Positions 52,074 through 60,622 are shown, numbered from the stretch's first letter. The stretch: DNA of 64,000 bases from an uncultured Acholeplasmatales bacterium (GCA_944324705.1 CALUXI010000008.1:1-64000); one strand, 5' to 3'. A program made the numbers and translations. The notes: a model not told the origin generated them from the letters alone.

Positions 52074-53172
52074 TCTCTTTCTCCTTTTGCCATTTTAAAT
52101 AACTCATCATAAATGGCAATAATTCGCCATCCATAACAGCATTTACATTATTAGTTTCATATAAGGTTCGGTGATCCTTTACTAAGGTATAAGGACAAAA
52201 AACATATGAACGAATTTGTGAACCAAAATTGATACCCATTTGTGTACCTTTTAAATTTTTAATTTTAGCTTCTTGTTCTTCAATTTGCTTTTCCAATAAC
52301 TTAGACTTTAAAATTTTTAAAGCTACTTCTCTATTTTTAATTTGGCTTCTTTCATTTTGACAAGTAACAACTATACCTGTAGGTAAGTGAGTAATTCTAA
52401 CTGCTGAATCAGTAGTGTTAACAGATTGTCCACCCGCTCCACTAGAATGATAGACATCAATTCTTAAATCTTCATCTTTAATAACAATATCGTTATTTTC
52501 ATTTAATTCAGGAGCTACATCACAAGAACAAAAAGAAGTATGTCTTCTAGCTCCACTATCAAAAGGAGATATTCTAACTAAACGATGAACACCTCGTTCA
52601 CCTTTAAATAAACCATAAGCATTTTTACCCTTTATTAAAAATGTTACTGATTTGATGCCAGCCTCATCACCAGCTAAATATTCCAATACTTCTAATTTAA
52701 AATTCATTTTTGAACAAAATCTTTGATACATTCGATATAGCATACTAGCCCAATCCATTGATTCTGTTCCCCCAGCCCCCGGGTGTAATTCAACAATACA
52801 ATTTAATGTATCATATTCACCATTTAATAATGACTCTTCTTCTGCCTCATTTATTAATTTATTAAAACTAGTTATTTCCTCTTCTAATAAATTATTCATC
52901 TCTTCATCTGTTAAAGAAAGTTCATTTAGTTCTTCTAAATTTTGATATTCACTTTCTAATTTATGATATAAATTAACAGTATCTCTTAAATTGTTTGCTT
53001 CAGCAATGATTGAATTAGCTTTCTTTTGATCATTCCAAAAATTTATATCTGCTATTAAAGCATCTAAAGAGGCTAATTTAGCCTCTTTAGTCTTAATTTG
53101 TAAAGCTTCAGCTAGATCAGCTATTTTTTTCTTAAATGTTTCAAAGTATTTATTTATTTCATAGCGATCCAT
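52066..53172 (-). CDS. prfB: Peptide chain release factor 2, without programmed frameshift
   Basis: Reads UAA and UGA stops and releases the peptide. The 368-residue protein has the stop-codon tripeptide SPF in LVRISPFDSGARRHTSF near residue 207 and the peptidyl-hydrolase loop GGQ in VYHSSGAGGQSVNTTDSA near residue 245. The whole protein is one frame from a well-placed ATG (TAGGTGTTATT upstream), with no in-frame UGA near codon 25. Thus the autoregulatory frameshift common in bacterial prfB is not used here. It follows secA by 8 bases, the conserved Bacillota pair. Confidence 0.95.
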   Translation of the reverse strand: MDRYEINKYFETFKKKIADLAEALQIKTKEAKLASLDALIADINFWNDQKKANSIIAEANNLRDTVNLYHKLESEYQNLEELNELSLTDEEMNNLLEEEITSFNKLINEAEEESLLNGEYDTLNCIVELHPGAGGTESMDWASMLYRMYQRFCSKMNFKLEVLEYLAGDEAGIKSVTFLIKGKNAYGLFKGERGVHRLVRISPFDSGARRHTSFCSCDVAPELNENNDIVIKDEDLRIDVYHSSGAGGQSVNTTDSAVRITHLPTGIVVTCQNERSQIKNREVALKILKSKLLEKQIEEQEAKIKNLKGTQMGINFGSQIRSYVFCPYTLVKDHRTLYETNNVNAVMDGELLPFMMSYLKWQKEKEND

Positions 53173-53180
53173 AATAACAC

Positions 53181-55709
53181 CTACTTATTTAAGCCACAAC
53201 AATTTTTATACTTTTTACCACTACCACAAGGACATGGATCATTGCGACCTACTTTTTTATTTGTTTCTTTATTAACTTTAGGTTTTGGTTTTAACGCATT
53301 ATCAGGAGCATTAGTAGCTAAATTTTTTGTACTATCTTCATCTCGTTTAATGTTTTGTCTAATTTGAACACGCATTAAATAGCGTAAAACTTCAGTTTTA
53401 ATTTTATCCATCATTAAAGAAAATTTCTTAAAACCCTCTTGTTGATATAATTGTAATGGATTTTGTTGACCATATGATTGGAAACCAATACCTTGTCTTA
53501 AACCATCCATTTCATCAATATGACGAGTCCAATTGCTATCTAAAATACGTAAAATAATTGTCTTTAATACTTCTTCAAATACTTCGGCCGGACAACTTTC
53601 TCTTTTTTCATCTAAGATTTGCATTGCAGTATCATTTAAGTATTCTACAATTTCATTTTCATCTAAAGATTTGATTTTTTCTAAATCTACTCTACCTGGG
53701 CCAAAATATTCTTGATTAAATGTATTTGTAATACCCTCATCATCAATATCATATTTATTATTTCCAACAGGTTTAATCTTTTCTGAAACTATAATACTAA
53801 TACCATCCTTAATTAAATTTTTAGCTTGTGGTTCAATACTATCTTCAGAAATAACTTCTGTTCTTTCTTTGTAGAATATTTCTCTTTGTCTACGAATTAC
53901 ATCATCATAACGTAAAACATTTTTACGAGCATCATAGTTATTACCTTCGATTCTTTCTTGGGCTTGTGTAACAACTTTAGTAAACATTTTAGATTCTAAA
54001 GGTTTATTTTCGTCACCTGCACCATTTAGTTTTATTACCCAACTTAGACGTTGTTTAAAAGTATCCCCACCAAAACGAACTAAAAGATCATCTTCAGCAC
54101 TAATGAAAAATTGAGAGAAACCTGGGTCACCTTGACGACCTGAACGACCACGTAACTGATTATCAATACGTCTAGATTCATGACGTTCAGTACCTAAAAC
54201 TGCAAGACCACCTAATTCTTTAACTCCCTCGCCAAGTTTAATATCAGTACCACGGCCAGCCATGTTAGTAGAAATTGTGATTTGTCCTTTTTGACCAGCT
54301 AAAGCTACAATTTCGGCTTCACGAGCATTATTTTTAGCATTTAATACCTCGTGTGGCAAACCAATTTTATGTAACATTTGACTAACTAATTCACTAGTTT
54401 CAACATCAGCAGTACCCACAAGAATTGGTTGACCTAATTCATGGCGGCGTTTAATATCTTCAATTAAAGCATTAAATTTAGCTTTCTTAGTTAGGAAAAG
54501 TAAATCTGGTTTATCAATTCTTATAACTGGTTTATTAGTAGGAACTTCAACTACATACATATTGTATATATCTCTAAATTCCTCTTCTTCAGTTTTAGCT
54601 GTACCAGTCATACCTGATAATTTCTTATACATTCTAAAGTAGTTTTGATAAGTTATAGTCGCAACTGTAACTGTTTCTTTTTTAATCTCTACATTTTCTT
54701 TAGCTTCAATTGCTTGATGTAGACCTTCACTATATTGACGTCCTTTTAAAATACGTCCTGTGAAAGAGTCAACAATTAATACTTCACCATCTTGAACAAC
54801 ATATTCAACACCATTATGGAAAATATAGTTAGCTTTTAAAGCATTATTAATATGATGAACTAATGTTACATATTTAATGTCATATAAGTTATCAACACCA
54901 AAAAACTTTTCTGCCTTATGAATACCACTATCTGTTAAAACAATGGTTTTAGTTTCTATATCTAATTCATAATCTTCATCTTTTAATCTTTTAGCAAATG
55001 TATCAGCTTGAATATAAGCCATAGATTTATCTGTTGAACCACCAGAAATAATAAGTGGTGTACGAGCTTCATCAATTAAAATTGAGTCAACCTCATCGAT
55101 AATGGCATAATTTAATTCTCTTTGTACCATTTGGCTTTTAAATTGAACCATATGATCTCTTAAATAGTCGAAACCAAGTTCACTATTAGTAGAATATAAA
55201 ATATCACAATTATAAGCTGCTTGTTTTTCTTCTCTTGAATAATCTCTTAAATTAAGCCCTACTGTTAAACCTAAGAAACGATAAATATTACCAATTTCCC
55301 CATCTGTTTCTCTTTGAGCTAAATATTCGTTTACAGTAACAATATGAACACCTTTACCAGTTAAAGCATTTAAATAAGCAGGAAATACCGCTGTCAAAGT
55401 TTTACCTTCACCAGTTTTCATTTCGGCAATATTACCACCATGAATAGCAATAGCTCCCGCAATTTGTACTGGGTATGCTTTAAGACCAGTAACTCTATAA
55501 GCTGCCTCACGACATACTGCGTAAGCTTCAACTAAAATATCATCTAAAGTTTCACCATTATTTAATCTATCTTTAAATATAGTAGTTTTATTTTGTAATT
55601 CTTCATCACTTAATTTTTGCATGTCTTCGTCTAATGCTAATACTTTAGTAGCAATTTTTTGACATCTTTTAAATTCTTTACGTCCTGAATCAAAAATCTT
55701 ATTTAACAT
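53181..55709 (-). CDS. secA: Preprotein translocase ATPase SecA
   Basis: Motor that drives preproteins through SecYEG. The 842-residue protein has the first ATP-binding site EMKTGEGKTLTAVFPAYLNA near residue 99, DEVDSILIDEARTPLIISG (Walker B) near residue 205, the second nucleotide site near residue 490 with STNMAGRGTDIKLGEG, and the C-terminal zinc site NDPCPCGSGKKYKNCCG (about 823-839). The start ATG at 55709 is preceded by a hairpin that separates it from the AAGGAG ribosome binding site. A promoter lies at 55776-55804. The order secA-prfB-yitT-recX is one transcript. Confidence 0.97.
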   Translation of the reverse strand: MLNKIFDSGRKEFKRCQKIATKVLALDEDMQKLSDEELQNKTTIFKDRLNNGETLDDILVEAYAVCREAAYRVTGLKAYPVQIAGAIAIHGGNIAEMKTGEGKTLTAVFPAYLNALTGKGVHIVTVNEYLAQRETDGEIGNIYRFLGLTVGLNLRDYSREEKQAAYNCDILYSTNSELGFDYLRDHMVQFKSQMVQRELNYAIIDEVDSILIDEARTPLIISGGSTDKSMAYIQADTFAKRLKDEDYELDIETKTIVLTDSGIHKAEKFFGVDNLYDIKYVTLVHHINNALKANYIFHNGVEYVVQDGEVLIVDSFTGRILKGRQYSEGLHQAIEAKENVEIKKETVTVATITYQNYFRMYKKLSGMTGTAKTEEEEFRDIYNMYVVEVPTNKPVIRIDKPDLLFLTKKAKFNALIEDIKRRHELGQPILVGTADVETSELVSQMLHKIGLPHEVLNAKNNAREAEIVALAGQKGQITISTNMAGRGTDIKLGEGVKELGGLAVLGTERHESRRIDNQLRGRSGRQGDPGFSQFFISAEDDLLVRFGGDTFKQRLSWVIKLNGAGDENKPLESKMFTKVVTQAQERIEGNNYDARKNVLRYDDVIRRQREIFYKERTEVISEDSIEPQAKNLIKDGISIIVSEKIKPVGNNKYDIDDEGITNTFNQEYFGPGRVDLEKIKSLDENEIVEYLNDTAMQILDEKRESCPAEVFEEVLKTIILRILDSNWTRHIDEMDGLRQGIGFQSYGQQNPLQLYQQEGFKKFSLMMDKIKTEVLRYLMRVQIRQNIKRDEDSTKNLATNAPDNALKPKPKVNKETNKKVGRNDPCPCGSGKKYKNCCGLNK

Positions 55710-55718
55710 AATCTCAAG

Positions 55719-55737
55719 GTATACTTTAAAAGTATAC
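55719..55737 (-). promoter_or_regulatory. Hairpin between the Shine-Dalgarno and the secA start
   Basis: The sequence GTATACTTT-A-AAAGTATAC gives a 9+1+9 inverted repeat; a stem of 8 base pairs with a 3-base loop can form. Upstream lies AAAGGAG (about 55741-55747), 32 or more bases before the ATG. Folding would place the site close to the start, so the hairpin may be needed for, or may control, secA initiation. Confidence 0.7.
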
Positions 55738-55775
55738 TTTCTCCTTTCTAAATAATTATATTAATAAATCAAGTA

Positions 55776-55804
55776 ATTATACTATATTTACATCATATTT
55801 TAAA
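55776..55804 (-). promoter_or_regulatory. Promoter of secA-prfB-yitT-recX
   Basis: On the minus strand TTTAAA (55799-55804), 17 bases, TATAAT (55776-55781). Confidence 0.65.
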
Positions 55805-55824
55805 GTAAAACATCTTTTGATAAT

Positions 55825-55851
55825 AAAAAATATCTCCCATTTAAGGGAGAT
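55825..55851 (-). terminator. Terminator of hpf
   Basis: ATCTCCC / GGGAGAT stem with a 6-base loop and a T-rich tail on the minus strand, starting 10 bases after the hpf stop and upstream of the secA promoter. Confidence 0.88.
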
Positions 55852-55860
55852 TGTAATATT

Positions 55861-56388
55861 CTATTTATTTTTTGTTTCTATGATAGCGTAATCACCATCA
55901 TCACGTAAATAAATTACATTTACTTTATGAGTGCTATTGTCTAAATAAACAAAGAAATCATGACCTAACAATTCCATTTGATCAATAGCTTCTTCTTTAG
56001 ACATTGGCTCTAATTCAATGTCTTTACTCTTAACAAGTTTAGGTTCTCTAACTTCAACCCATGCTTGTTCAACTTCTTTTATACCATCTTTAGTTGTTCT
56101 ATCACGTCTAGTTTTATATTTTCTAATTTGACCAACTAATTTATCAATTGAAATATCAATTGCGGCATAAATATCTTTTTCCTTTGATTCTGAACGTAAT
56201 ATTGCTTGTTTAGTTGGCAAAGTAATTTCTACCTTATGATAAGTAGGATATACTTTGCATACAACACGTGCACTTACATCCTCATCTTTAAATAAGTGGT
56301 CTAATTTTTGCAACTTCTTAGTTGCATAATCAACATTTGATTTTGAAGGTTCAAAACCATTTTTTCCAACAACTTCTACTCTAATCAT
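55861..56388 (-). CDS. hpf: Long-form ribosome hibernation promoting factor
   Basis: Dimerises 70S ribosomes into inactive 100S particles in stationary phase. The 175-residue protein has the N-terminal RNA-binding domain (MIRVEVVGKNGFEPS, then LYAAIDISIDKLVGQIRKYK near residue 85) and a C-terminal dimerisation domain (about 125-175: PMSKEEAIDQMELLGHDFFVYLD). This is the long form of Bacillota. AAAGGACTTCAAG precedes the ATG. A leader of nearly 100 bases with inverted repeats and a promoter overlapping a cre-like site lies upstream. Confidence 0.95.
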   Translation of the reverse strand: MIRVEVVGKNGFEPSKSNVDYATKKLQKLDHLFKDEDVSARVVCKVYPTYHKVEITLPTKQAILRSESKEKDIYAAIDISIDKLVGQIRKYKTRRDRTTKDGIKEVEQAWVEVREPKLVKSKDIELEPMSKEEAIDQMELLGHDFFVYLDNSTHKVNVIYLRDDGDYAIIETKNK

Positions 56389-56403
56389 CTTGAAGTCCTT
56401 TCT

Positions 56404-56480
56404 AAGTATAGTTTAAATTTAGGTTGCCCTAGCTATACCTTAAGGTACAATAATATTAAATTTTATATGTATCGTACCTT
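56404..56480 (-). promoter_or_regulatory. Structured 5' leader of hpf
   Basis: Two inverted repeats are visible in the leader: AAGGTAC / GTACCTT (7 pairs, 25-base loop, 56442-56480) and CTATACCTT / AAGTATAG (8 pairs with a bulge, 56404-56441). Between them is a 12-base palindrome TACCTTAAGGTA (56436-56447), which gives an alternative pairing. The half-sites resemble those in the secA leader. Confidence 0.5.
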
Positions 56481-56488
56481 CTAGCTTT

Positions 56489-56517
56489 ATTATAGCATTA
56501 AAACGTTTTCATAGCAA
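56489..56517 (-). promoter_or_regulatory. Promoter of hpf with a CcpA cre-like site in its spacer
   Basis: On the minus strand TTGCTA (56512-56517), 17 bases, TATAAT (56489-56494). The spacer contains TGAAAACGTTTTAA (56498-56511), which matches 13 of 14 positions of the cre consensus TGWAARCGYTWNCW. A repressor bound here would block polymerase. Confidence 0.68.
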
Positions 56518-56523
56518 GCCTTT

Positions 56524-56880
56524 TTACATAAAGCTAAATATTATAATATCACTATTTATTAGTTTATTTAACATATTAAAAACCTCTAATTCCTTAACAT
56601 TAAATTTATCAACAATGATTATATTTTTATTTATTTTATATAATTTAGAATAAATAACACTATATTCATAAACCAAGTAATCAATAATATTATCACTAAT
56701 ATTTTTATACAAATGATAAACTATTAACTTAAAACCATTATCTAAAGGTATTACTTCTCTTAATAAATCCAATTTAATATTACTTAAACAGTCAGCACAT
56801 AAGTATATTTTTCTTCTTAGAAATAATTCACTAAATTTTCTTTCCTTAATGAAAAAATTATGACAATTCTTACAAACCAT
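56524..56880 (-). CDS. Shortened ComFC-like zinc-ribbon protein
   Basis: A 118-residue protein with Cys3-x2-Cys6 and Cys28-x2-Cys31, the four-Cys zinc ribbon that opens ComFC proteins. It is followed by a segment resembling the ComFC linker (IVYHLYKNISDNIIDYLVYEY, about 59-79). The phosphoribosyltransferase part with its PRPP loop is missing. Its position between metK and hpf-secA-prfB matches the comF locus of Bacillota, so it is best read as a reduced comFC. I start at the ATG at 56880 after GGAGGAATAAA; the longer frame runs through the metK terminator. Confidence 0.7.
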   Translation of the reverse strand: MVCKNCHNFFIKERKFSELFLRRKIYLCADCLSNIKLDLLREVIPLDNGFKLIVYHLYKNISDNIIDYLVYEYSVIYSKLYKINKNIIIVDKFNVKELEVFNMLNKLINSDIIIFSFM

Positions 56881-56923
56881 TTTATTCCTCCACATAATTA
56901 ATAGACATTTTTTTAATTTTCTT

Positions 56924-56967
56924 AAAAAAATAAACCTCAAATTAGGATTTAACCTAAAATGAGGTTT
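56924..56967 (-). terminator. Terminator of metK
   Basis: A 15-position stem (AAACCTCATTTTAGG with CCTAATTTGAGGTTT, 13 pairs) and a 6-base loop, followed by seven T on the minus strand, between metK and the ComFC-like gene. Confidence 0.9.
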
Positions 56968-56981
56968 GATAAAAATCAATT

Positions 56982-58133
56982 TTAATTAAAGAACTTTTTT
57001 AATTCTTCTACTTTATCTAAATATTCCCAAGTAAAATCTTTATCGTCACGACCAAAATGACCATAACAAGATGTCTTTTTATAAATTGGGCGTTTTAATT
57101 TTAAATGTTCAATAATACCTTTTGGAGTTAATGGGAAAATCTTTCTTATTGCTTTTACTAAATCTTCCTCACTATATTTAGAGGTATTGAATGTATCAAC
57201 TGCTACACTAGTTGGTTCAGCCACCCCAATTGCATAAGATAACTCAACCTCAGCTCTATGACATAAACCAGCTGCAACTAAATTCTTAGCAATATAACGA
57301 GCCATATAAGAAGCGCTACGATCAACTTTAGATGGATCTTTACCACTGAATGCTCCACCACCATGACTTGCACTACCACCATAAGTATCAACAATAATCT
57401 TACGACCTGTTAAACCACTATCACCAGCTGGTCCACCTATTACAAAACGACCGGTTGGGTTAAATAAGTATTTAGTATCTTGATCTAGCAATTCATTTGG
57501 AATAACTTTTAATACTACTTCTTTTTTTAGATCTGCACTTAAAGTTTCTAAATCAATATTAGGATCATGTTGACTAGAAATTAAAACAGTATCTACTCTT
57601 GTAACTTTATAATTGTCATCATAAACTACTGTTACTTGAGTTTTACCATCTGGTCTTAAATAAGGTAAAGTACCATTTTTTCTAACTTCAGCTAAACGAT
57701 AAGCTAATTTTTGCGCTAACATATAAGCTGTTGGCATATATTCTTTAGTTTCATCTGTGGCATAGCCAAACATCATACCTTGGTCGCCCGCACCTTGTTC
57801 ATGTTCTTTATCATCAACACCTAAAGCAATATCAGGTGACTGAGGATCAATAGCGGTTAGTACTGCCAAGTTATCAGCATCAAAGCCAAATTTTCCTCTT
57901 GTATAGCCAATTTTTGTAACTGTATCTCTAACTATTTTTTGTACGTCCACATAATGAGTCGTTGTCATTTCTCCAAAAACAAAAACCATACCTGTAGTAC
58001 AAACAGTCTCACAAGCTACTCGTCCATTAGGATCATGAGCTAAAACATCATCTAAAACAGCATCACTTATTTGATCACATATTTTATCAGGATGTCCTTC
58101 AGTTACGGCTTCTGATGTAAAATATTTTGCCAT
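56982..58133 (-). CDS. metK: S-adenosylmethionine synthetase
   Basis: Makes S-adenosylmethionine from methionine and ATP. The 383-residue protein has the N-terminal [35 protein letters not shown] near residue 113, and the [17 protein letters not shown] signature near residue 254. Length is normal. The start has AAGGGGG as ribosome binding site and follows the TSCPD gene with no gap. No SAM riboswitch is visible upstream, because the gene is inside an operon. A strong terminator follows. Confidence 0.97.
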   Translation of the reverse strand: MAKYFTSEAVTEGHPDKICDQISDAVLDDVLAHDPNGRVACETVCTTGMVFVFGEMTTTHYVDVQKIVRDTVTKIGYTRGKFGFDADNLAVLTAIDPQSPDIALGVDDKEHEQGAGDQGMMFGYATDETKEYMPTAYMLAQKLAYRLAEVRKNGTLPYLRPDGKTQVTVVYDDNYKVTRVDTVLISSQHDPNIDLETLSADLKKEVVLKVIPNELLDQDTKYLFNPTGRFVIGGPAGDSGLTGRKIIVDTYGGSASHGGGAFSGKDPSKVDRSASYMARYIAKNLVAAGLCHRAEVELSYAIGVAEPTSVAVDTFNTSKYSEEDLVKAIRKIFPLTPKGIIEHLKLKRPIYKKTSCYGHFGRDDKDFTWEYLDKVEELKKFFN

Positions 58134-58378
58134 TATAAAACCCCCTTAATAGCTTTTGTTAATTGATCAACACAAGATGTATTTCTCTCGCGACAAGTAT
58201 TACCTTCTAAAATTTTAACTACTTTTTCCATTTCCATACCTTCACATAATTTACCAATAGCTTTTAAATTACCATTACAACCACCAGTAAATTTTAAATT
58301 ATAGATTTTACCATCTTGATAATCAAATTCAATAAGTCTTGCACACACTCCACTTGGGACAAAACTTTTATGTTCCAT
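58133..58378 (-). CDS. TSCPD domain protein (TIGR03905 type)
   Basis: An 81-residue protein with five cysteines at 12, 34, 45, 62 and 69 and the family pattern [19 protein letters not shown] (about 30-48), the TSCPD form. The domain also occurs at the end of ribonucleotide reductases; the stand-alone form is of unknown role and may bind metal. I start at the ATG at 58378 because the upstream extension is the end of the HD-GYP gene in another frame. The stop-start cassette GAGGAATAAAATG couples it to the HD gene. It abuts metK. Confidence 0.85.
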   Translation of the reverse strand: MEHKSFVPSGVCARLIEFDYQDGKIYNLKFTGGCNGNLKAIGKLCEGMEMEKVVKILEGNTCRERNTSCVDQLTKAIKGVL

Positions 58379-58379
58379 T

Positions 58380-59669
58380 TTATTCCTCCTCATAATTATC
58401 ATAAATATCTGCAAAATCACTAGCAAAACGCATAAAACGTTCAAACAAAATTGGATCATAATATATTCTATATGTATTATTTAATAAGTCAATTGCATTA
58501 GCATGACTAATAGCTCTTTTATAAGGTCTAGGACTTCTTAGAGAAATATACATATCACATAACATTATGATTTGACTTGGTATATCATTAGCATAATTAC
58601 TCATTTGGGTAGTAAATTCCATTGAGTCACTACCTTCTAGATGAGCTCTAATAATATCTTCTGTTTTTCTTTCAAGTTGTAGACGTTTAATAACTAAGCT
58701 ACCTAATTTTGTTTCTTCTTTTAACATTTTAAACTTTTCTTCCTCAGTTAAATCACTAGGAAAATCCAAACTTAATTTAGCCGTTAAATGAATATTAGCA
58801 TATTCTTTAATAAATTCAATATCTTCTTCGTTCTTTCCTAATAAATTGGCTAATTTTTGACTCATTATTTTTAATAATTTTCCATCACTAACTTCAGTTT
58901 TAGTACGTGGTTTAGGACTTAAACTTAATTTAAAGATGTCATTAACAACTTCATTATAACTATTTTCAGCATCTTTTCTTTTTTGTAATTCTTTTTTTCT
59001 TTCTTGTTGTAAATATTCAGACATACTTACAGATACATATAAAACTAACATAAAAATAAGCAAAATAAAAGTTCGCAATAAAATATCTCTAAATTCAAGT
59101 GATTTAAAGAAAGTAATTAAATAACTTTCACCTTCTAAGGCTGCCTCACTAAATAATATGCTATATGTAATACTAAAATGAATAATTGTTACTATTGCTA
59201 AAACCCAAGGATAAACTGTTTTTAATAATTTCTTACTTTGATAAAATGAACAAATAATTAAAGAATAGTAAAGTAAAATATAACCAACTTCACCAAAATA
59301 TGTATTTTCTAATCCTATTTTTAATCTAGTATAAATTAAAATAGCTGATAAAAACATGTAAAAACAACAAATATACATAGCAATTTGCTGCCTTAAATAA
59401 TTTTCTTTATCTTTATATATCATCTTTTTTAAAGTTCTATTTATTAAATATGTAACCGGTAAACATAATACAGTTAATATCCAATTTGATTTTTCCCCAA
59501 TAGATACAATTGTAAAAATTAAGGTGTAAATTAAGTTTGAAAGTAAAACAATATTTTTGATGACGACATTTTTTCTAAATAAGACTTCACAGTCATTTGT
59601 AATATCTATATTATTTTCAAAACCAAAATAATTATTATATAAGTTACTTTGTTTAATTTTCTTTAACAA
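58380..59669 (-). CDS. Membrane protein with degenerate HD-GYP-like domain
   Basis: A 429-residue protein with about six or seven hydrophobic segments in the first 225 residues, a charged coiled linker (about 223-240, EYLQQERKKELQKRKDAE), and a C-terminal HD-GYP-like domain (about 285-420). The late segment MLCDMYISLRSPRPYKRAIS matches the DxYDALTSxRPYRxAxS signature of HD-GYP phosphodiesterases. The HD pair, the HHE and the GYP itself are not conserved (AHLEGSD in place of HHExxDG). It is thus probably catalytically inactive toward cyclic dinucleotides. It starts with TTG after GGTGGTGATAT. Confidence 0.78.
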   Translation of the reverse strand: MLKKIKQSNLYNNYFGFENNIDITNDCEVLFRKNVVIKNIVLLSNLIYTLIFTIVSIGEKSNWILTVLCLPVTYLINRTLKKMIYKDKENYLRQQIAMYICCFYMFLSAILIYTRLKIGLENTYFGEVGYILLYYSLIICSFYQSKKLLKTVYPWVLAIVTIIHFSITYSILFSEAALEGESYLITFFKSLEFRDILLRTFILLIFMLVLYVSVSMSEYLQQERKKELQKRKDAENSYNEVVNDIFKLSLSPKPRTKTEVSDGKLLKIMSQKLANLLGKNEEDIEFIKEYANIHLTAKLSLDFPSDLTEEEKFKMLKEETKLGSLVIKRLQLERKTEDIIRAHLEGSDSMEFTTQMSNYANDIPSQIIMLCDMYISLRSPRPYKRAISHANAIDLLNNTYRIYYDPILFERFMRFASDFADIYDNYEEE

Positions 59670-59685
59670 AATATCACCACCATTA

Positions 59686-59691
59686 ATTATA
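59686..59691 (-). promoter_or_regulatory. Extended -10 element upstream of the HD-GYP-like gene
   Basis: TATAAT preceded by TGT on the minus strand; the -35 position lies in the end of fmt and matches poorly. Confidence 0.5.
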
Positions 59692-59699
59692 ACACATTA

Positions 59700-60614
59700 C
59701 TAGTTAAGTATATCATGTTCTTTAAATATTCTTTGACCATTTAAAAAATTCTTTATGTCTAATTCTTTTTTACCTGGAGCTTTAATCTTAATAATACTTA
59801 AAGCTTTATCTTTAGTTTTAACAATAAATTCTTTATTTAAACTAATAATAGTCCCCGGAGTTTCATTTTCATATTTATCACTTATTCTAGCTTCTAAAAC
59901 CTTATATGGTTGGTTCTTAAATTTAAAATAAGCCCCTGGTTCTAATGCTAAACCCCTTATTTGATTAACTAAATCTAAACTATTTTTATTAAAATCTATT
60001 ATCTCATCTTCTTTAGTTAAAATATAAGAGAAAGTAGCTTGACTATCATCCTGTTTAATTCCTTTATTTTTACCACTTATTATATCTGGTAAAGTTTCAA
60101 TTAATAAATCCCTACCAATTACTGCTAATTTAGCAAATAGCGTAGTTGAATTATCACTAGGCAAAATTTTTAATTCTTTTTGAGCATAAATTACCCCAGC
60201 ATCCATCTTCTTTTCCATTTGCATAATACTAATACCAGTTACTTCATCACCCTCAATTAAGGCTCTTTGAATCGGGGCTCCTCCACGTCTTTTTGGTAAT
60301 AATGAAGCATGAACATTAATTTTATACTTAAATTTATTTAATAAAAAACTAGGTATAAATTGACCATACGCAGCAGTTATTAATATTTCGGCGCCTGTAT
60401 TAAGCAATGGCTCATAATCATCTTTTAATACTTGAGGTTGAAATATAGGTAAATTTAATTCCTTAGCTTTTATTTTAACTGGACTCTCGGTAATTTTATT
60501 ATGCTTACCTAAACTATCTGCCTTAGTAACTACTAATACAACCTCATAATATTTATTTAACATTTCTAAAATTCCAGTTGAAAAACTTGGAGTACCTAAA
60601 AATATGACCTTCAT
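59700..60614 (-). CDS. fmt: Methionyl-tRNA formyltransferase
   Basis: Formylates initiator Met-tRNA using 10-formyl-tetrahydrofolate. The 304-residue protein begins VIFLGTPSFSTGILEML and has the catalytic block INVHASLLPKRRGGAPIQRA near residue 107 with its Asn-His, then GAEILITAAYGQFIPS before it and the Asp in KKMDAGVIYAQ. The C-terminal tRNA-binding domain (about 205-304) is complete. It follows priA by 8 bases, with TAGGAGGTTAT as ribosome binding site, the usual Bacillota order (def is absent). Confidence 0.96.
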   Translation of the reverse strand: MKVIFLGTPSFSTGILEMLNKYYEVVLVVTKADSLGKHNKITESPVKIKAKELNLPIFQPQVLKDDYEPLLNTGAEILITAAYGQFIPSFLLNKFKYKINVHASLLPKRRGGAPIQRALIEGDEVTGISIMQMEKKMDAGVIYAQKELKILPSDNSTTLFAKLAVIGRDLLIETLPDIISGKNKGIKQDDSQATFSYILTKEDEIIDFNKNSLDLVNQIRGLALEPGAYFKFKNQPYKVLEARISDKYENETPGTIISLNKEFIVKTKDKALSIIKIKAPGKKELDIKNFLNGQRIFKEHDILN

Positions 60615-60622
60615 ATAACCTC

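Noticed and set aside
53533-53715. Plus-strand frame within secA
   Set aside because: Antisense to a conserved region; no supporting signals.
56389-56483. Riboswitch or T-box in the hpf leader
   Set aside because: The hairpins are short and no known riboswitch or T-box consensus (such as the T-box TGGNACCGCG) is visible; kept only as a structured leader.
56881-56979. N-terminal extension of the ComFC-like protein from 56979
   Set aside because: The frame runs through the metK terminator hairpin and lacks a ribosome binding site; the ATG at 56880 has GGAGG.
58100-58180. SAM riboswitch before metK
   Set aside because: The upstream DNA is fully coding (TSCPD gene), with no room for a riboswitch.
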